A stretch of 18,021 nt of DNA from an uncultured Desulfobacterales bacterium (GTDB lineage: Bacteria > Desulfobacterota > Desulfobacteria > Desulfobacterales > JAFDCJ01). Numbering within the stretch: position 1 is the stretch's first letter; every line of letters begins with the position of its first letter. The stretch covers positions 1 through 18,021 of the forward strand of contig CALZJV010000043.1 of the NCBI GenBank assembly GCA_945787595.1, in the 5' to 3' direction. A program made the translations under genes and the position numbers. Of this stretch, positions 15,658-18,021 are shown piece after piece. A model generated the notes under the pieces. It had not been told where the DNA came from, did not search any database, and saw only the letters and a list, made by a program, of their open reading frames with translations.

Positions 15658-15721
15658 ACAGGGCAGTTAATTGTGACTTTTTTATTTTTTTTTGTGCCTT
15701 CGTGTCTTAGTGGCTGAACTT

Positions 15722-17566
15722 TTAATCCTCGTTTAATTTTTCCTGGAGGTTTTCCCGTAAGATTTCGCCAAAGCTGGATGTTGCAGGCCCTATATTGTTG
15801 ACATAATCGTTAAGAAGGCCTTGTTCGTCTTCCATTTCCATACGTTTGATGGACAAGCCGATGCGTCTTTCGTCACTGTTGATATTCATCACCTTGGCAG
15901 TAATGACCTCACTGATCTTATATTGTCCAACCGGTGTCTTGATCTTTTCTTTACTGATCTCCGACACATGAACAAGACCTTCAATGCCTTCCTCGAGTTC
16001 AACAAAAATCCCGAAGTCAGTCAAATTGGTGATGGTGCCGGTTATCTCTTTGCCGACCTCGTAACGTTCGGCCACAGTTTTCCAAGGGTCGTCCTCAAGC
16101 TGCTTAATCCCCAGGGAAAAGCGTTCGCTCTCCTTTTCGATATCCAGTACGATAGCTTGGATCACATCCCCTTTTTTATAAAGCTCGGAGGGATGTTTTA
16201 TTCGTTTGATCCAGGATATGTCCGAAATGTGGACAAGACCGTCGATTCCCTCGTCGATACCGATAAACAGGCCGAAATCGGTAATGTTTTTTATCTTACC
16301 CTCAATGGTTGTACCCACCGGATATTTTTCAGCTATTACATCCCACGGATTCGGTACGACCTGCTTCATTCCCAAGGAAATTCTGCGGCTTTCGGGTTTA
16401 ATATCAAGCACCACCGCTTCTACCTTTTCAGCGACGGAAACAACTTTGGAGGGATGGCGGACTTTGCGGGTCCAGGACATCTCCGAGACGTGAATCAATC
16501 CCTCAATTCCTTCCTCCAGTTCGATGAAAGCACCGTAGTCGGTTAAGCTGACAACCACACCGCTAACCCGGGCGCCCACCGGATATTTTTCAGAGGCAAT
16601 CGACCATGGATCAACGGTCAGTTGTTTCATGCCCAGCGACACCCGTTCCTTTTCTAAATCGAAACTTAACACTTTTACGCTGATCGTATCACCCACTGTA
16701 AATAGTTCCGAAGGATGCTTGACTCTTCCCCAGGATATGTCGGTAATGTGGAGCAATCCGTCTACACCGCCAAGATCGATGAATACCCCGTAGTCGGTGA
16801 TATTTTTAACAATGCCTTCGACCACCTGGCCCTCATGAATCGAGGCGAGGGTGGCCGTCCTTTTGGATTCCCGTTCCTTCTCCAAGATAGCCCGACGAGA
16901 CAAGACGATATTACTGCGTTTTCGATTATATTTTAAGATCTTGAATTCAAATGTCTGGCCGACAAGTTCGTCGAGATTGCGAATGGGCCGCAGGTCTGCC
17001 TGGGAGCCGGGTAAAAATGCTTGGACACCGATATCTACTGAAAAACCGCCTTTTACCCGATTTGAGATGACGCCTTCAACCGTTCCATCCTCTTCGTAGG
17101 ATTGTTTTATGGCATCCCATATTTTGATGTTTGCAGCCTTTTCTTTGGAGAGAACGACGCGCTCTTCCTCGTCATCCCACCACTCGACCATTACCTCAAC
17201 ACTGTCGCCCATTTTGGCAGTGATCTCGCCTTCTTCATTTTTAAATTCGTGAATCCGAATCTGCCCCTCGGATTTGTAACCGATATCTACAAGCACATGG
17301 TCCTTGTCGATAGAGATAATACGGCCGGTGACGACTTCCCCTTCGGCAAATCGTTTGAAGCTTTCTTCATACAGATTCATCACGCTTTCCATGCTGTCAC
17401 CGGATTCCTGGACGGCATCCGCAGGCGTGTCAGTCGAAGTCGTATCTGATTTTAATGACTCTTCTAGCGGCGTATTCACTTCATCTGACGGCTTCAAATC
17501 ACCTTCACTGGACAGGTCGGTCTGGTCTGATTTTTCCCTTGCATTACTGTCGTCGCCATTAACCAT
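15722..17566 (-). CDS. rpsA: 30S ribosomal protein S1
   Basis: Binds mRNA and brings it to the 30S subunit. The 614-residue chain has six S1 (OB-fold) domains at about 76-141, 160-225, 246-314, 331-401, 418-488 and 505-575. The last four share the DYGVF/DFGIF...EGLVHVSE pattern and HPS segments of RNA-binding S1 repeats; the first two are the divergent ribosome-binding ones, as in E. coli. An extra 57 residues precede the MESVMNLYEESF start of the usual protein and are rich in Asp, Glu, Ser and Thr. The ATG at 17566 is preceded by AAGGGGGGAA and nine Ts; I prefer it to the ATG at 17605, which has no ribosome-binding site. The gene follows cmk at a 234-nt gap, the standard order. Confidence 0.96.
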   Translation of the reverse strand: MVNGDDSNAREKSDQTDLSSEGDLKPSDEVNTPLEESLKSDTTSTDTPADAVQESGDSMESVMNLYEESFKRFAEGEVVTGRIISIDKDHVLVDIGYKSEGQIRIHEFKNEEGEITAKMGDSVEVMVEWWDDEEERVVLSKEKAANIKIWDAIKQSYEEDGTVEGVISNRVKGGFSVDIGVQAFLPGSQADLRPIRNLDELVGQTFEFKILKYNRKRSNIVLSRRAILEKERESKRTATLASIHEGQVVEGIVKNITDYGVFIDLGGVDGLLHITDISWGRVKHPSELFTVGDTISVKVLSFDLEKERVSLGMKQLTVDPWSIASEKYPVGARVSGVVVSLTDYGAFIELEEGIEGLIHVSEMSWTRKVRHPSKVVSVAEKVEAVVLDIKPESRRISLGMKQVVPNPWDVIAEKYPVGTTIEGKIKNITDFGLFIGIDEGIDGLVHISDISWIKRIKHPSELYKKGDVIQAIVLDIEKESERFSLGIKQLEDDPWKTVAERYEVGKEITGTITNLTDFGIFVELEEGIEGLVHVSEISKEKIKTPVGQYKISEVITAKVMNINSDERRIGLSIKRMEMEDEQGLLNDYVNNIGPATSSFGEILRENLQEKLNED

Positions 17567-17800
17567 AAAAAAAAATTCCCCCCTTAGCCAATTTATTCTT
17601 GCCATCCCGAAAGAATGGTCAATCGGATACTTTTAACAGATATTGTGGAAAAAGCAATAATTAATTTTTTTTTTTGTAAATTCTGCTGAAATTTATGGCA
17701 AAATCGACCCCATCCTTCTTGTCCCGTCGTAGCTCGAAGAGCGGAGTCGGATGAATTCACTATTTGGGATATCCAAAAAATTGTGTCTTCACTTTGATAA

Positions 17801-18021
17801 CTATTCAACGACATGAGATACCATCAACTCAACTACCTCCGTAACGCTCAGGTCGGTGGAATCGACCATAATGGCATCCCGAGCCGGTTTTAAAGGTGCC
17901 AACTCCCGTGTGCTGTCGTTGCGGTCTCGACGTTGGATATCCACTCCGACCTCCTCCAGGGTAAGGGTGGATTTTGATTTTAATTCATCATAACGTCTCA
18001 AGGCTCTTGTCCGGGCAGATG
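17801..18021 (-). CDS. cmk: Cytidylate kinase, 3' part only (cut by the window end)
   Basis: The C-terminal part of CMP kinase, which phosphorylates CMP and dCMP with ATP. The visible 73 residues read ASARTRALRRYDELKSK, then LEEVGVDIQRRDRNDSTRE, LAPLKPARDAIMVDSTDLSV and a final helix; the first residues come from codons before a TTG that is not a start. RRDRNDSTR, PLKPA and DAIMVDST are the known C-terminal signature with the substrate-binding Arg/Asp residues. The P-loop and NMP-binding parts lie beyond the window end at 18021. It is directly upstream of rpsA on the same strand, as in many bacteria. The 234-nt gap between the two contains a minus-strand CGACTCCGCTCTTCGAGCTACGACG-like repeat near 17725-17750 and an A/T-rich leader. 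Confidence 0.93.
   Translation of the reverse strand, partial: SARTRALRRYDELKSKSTLTLEEVGVDIQRRDRNDSTRELAPLKPARDAIMVDSTDLSVTEVVELMVSHVVE

Noticed and set aside
17593..17814. 73-codon minus-strand frame between cmk and rpsA
   Set aside because: It overlaps the end of cmk and translates a repeat-like segment; no ribosome-binding site or family resemblance.

Overview
The window looks like an ordinary chromosomal stretch from a member of Desulfobacterota, most likely Desulfobacterales-like. I infer this from protein flavour, from the DUF4911-miaB-DUF151 (bifunctional nuclease) gene trio, and from the many word-like short-period repeats in the intergenic gaps. No 16S rRNA, sulfate-reduction gene or other decisive marker is present, so the placement is tentative. 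I see no CRISPR array, tRNA, rRNA, prophage or complete insertion sequence.

Layout: (i) 103-483 (-), a stand-alone receiver protein. (ii) 1038-3219 (-), an operon of a DUF4911 protein, miaB and a DUF151 protein. (iii) 3734-7121 (+), recJ, an unrecognised 140-residue protein, and a metallo-beta-lactamase-fold hydrolase (RNase Z-like) translationally coupled to it. (iv) 7263-14478 (-), guaB, dnaE and the mannose-1-phosphate guanylyltransferase gene, separated by gaps of 390-480 nt and so probably transcribed separately. (v) 14979-15587 (+), a YciO-type member of the YrdC/Sua5 family. (vi) 15722-18021 (-), rpsA (ribosomal protein S1) behind the 3' end of cmk (cytidylate kinase), the classic cmk-rpsA order. 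Most genes serve information processing: replication (DnaE), recombination and repair (RecJ), tRNA modification (MiaB, possibly YciO), translation (S1) and nucleotide supply (GuaB, Cmk). The mannose-1-phosphate gene points to GDP-mannose for surface polysaccharide.

The unusual part lies between the genes. Nearly every gap over about 120 nt carries degenerate short tandem words with a period of roughly 7-12 nt, and the word family changes from gap to gap. In three gaps the words form long imperfect inverted repeats: 566/696, 8642/8991, and 12658/12768, the last followed by nine Ts. A second, GC-rich palindromic family built on CTCCG...CGTAGGC...GAGCC lies on both sides of recJ, with a probable relative upstream of dnaE. 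Among the proteins, the points of note are a phosphomannose-isomerase domain in the ManC-like enzyme that has lost its expected metal-binding residues, an apparently intact PHP metal site in DnaE, and an acidic 57-residue N-terminal extension on S1. I do not see a convincing new multi-gene system.
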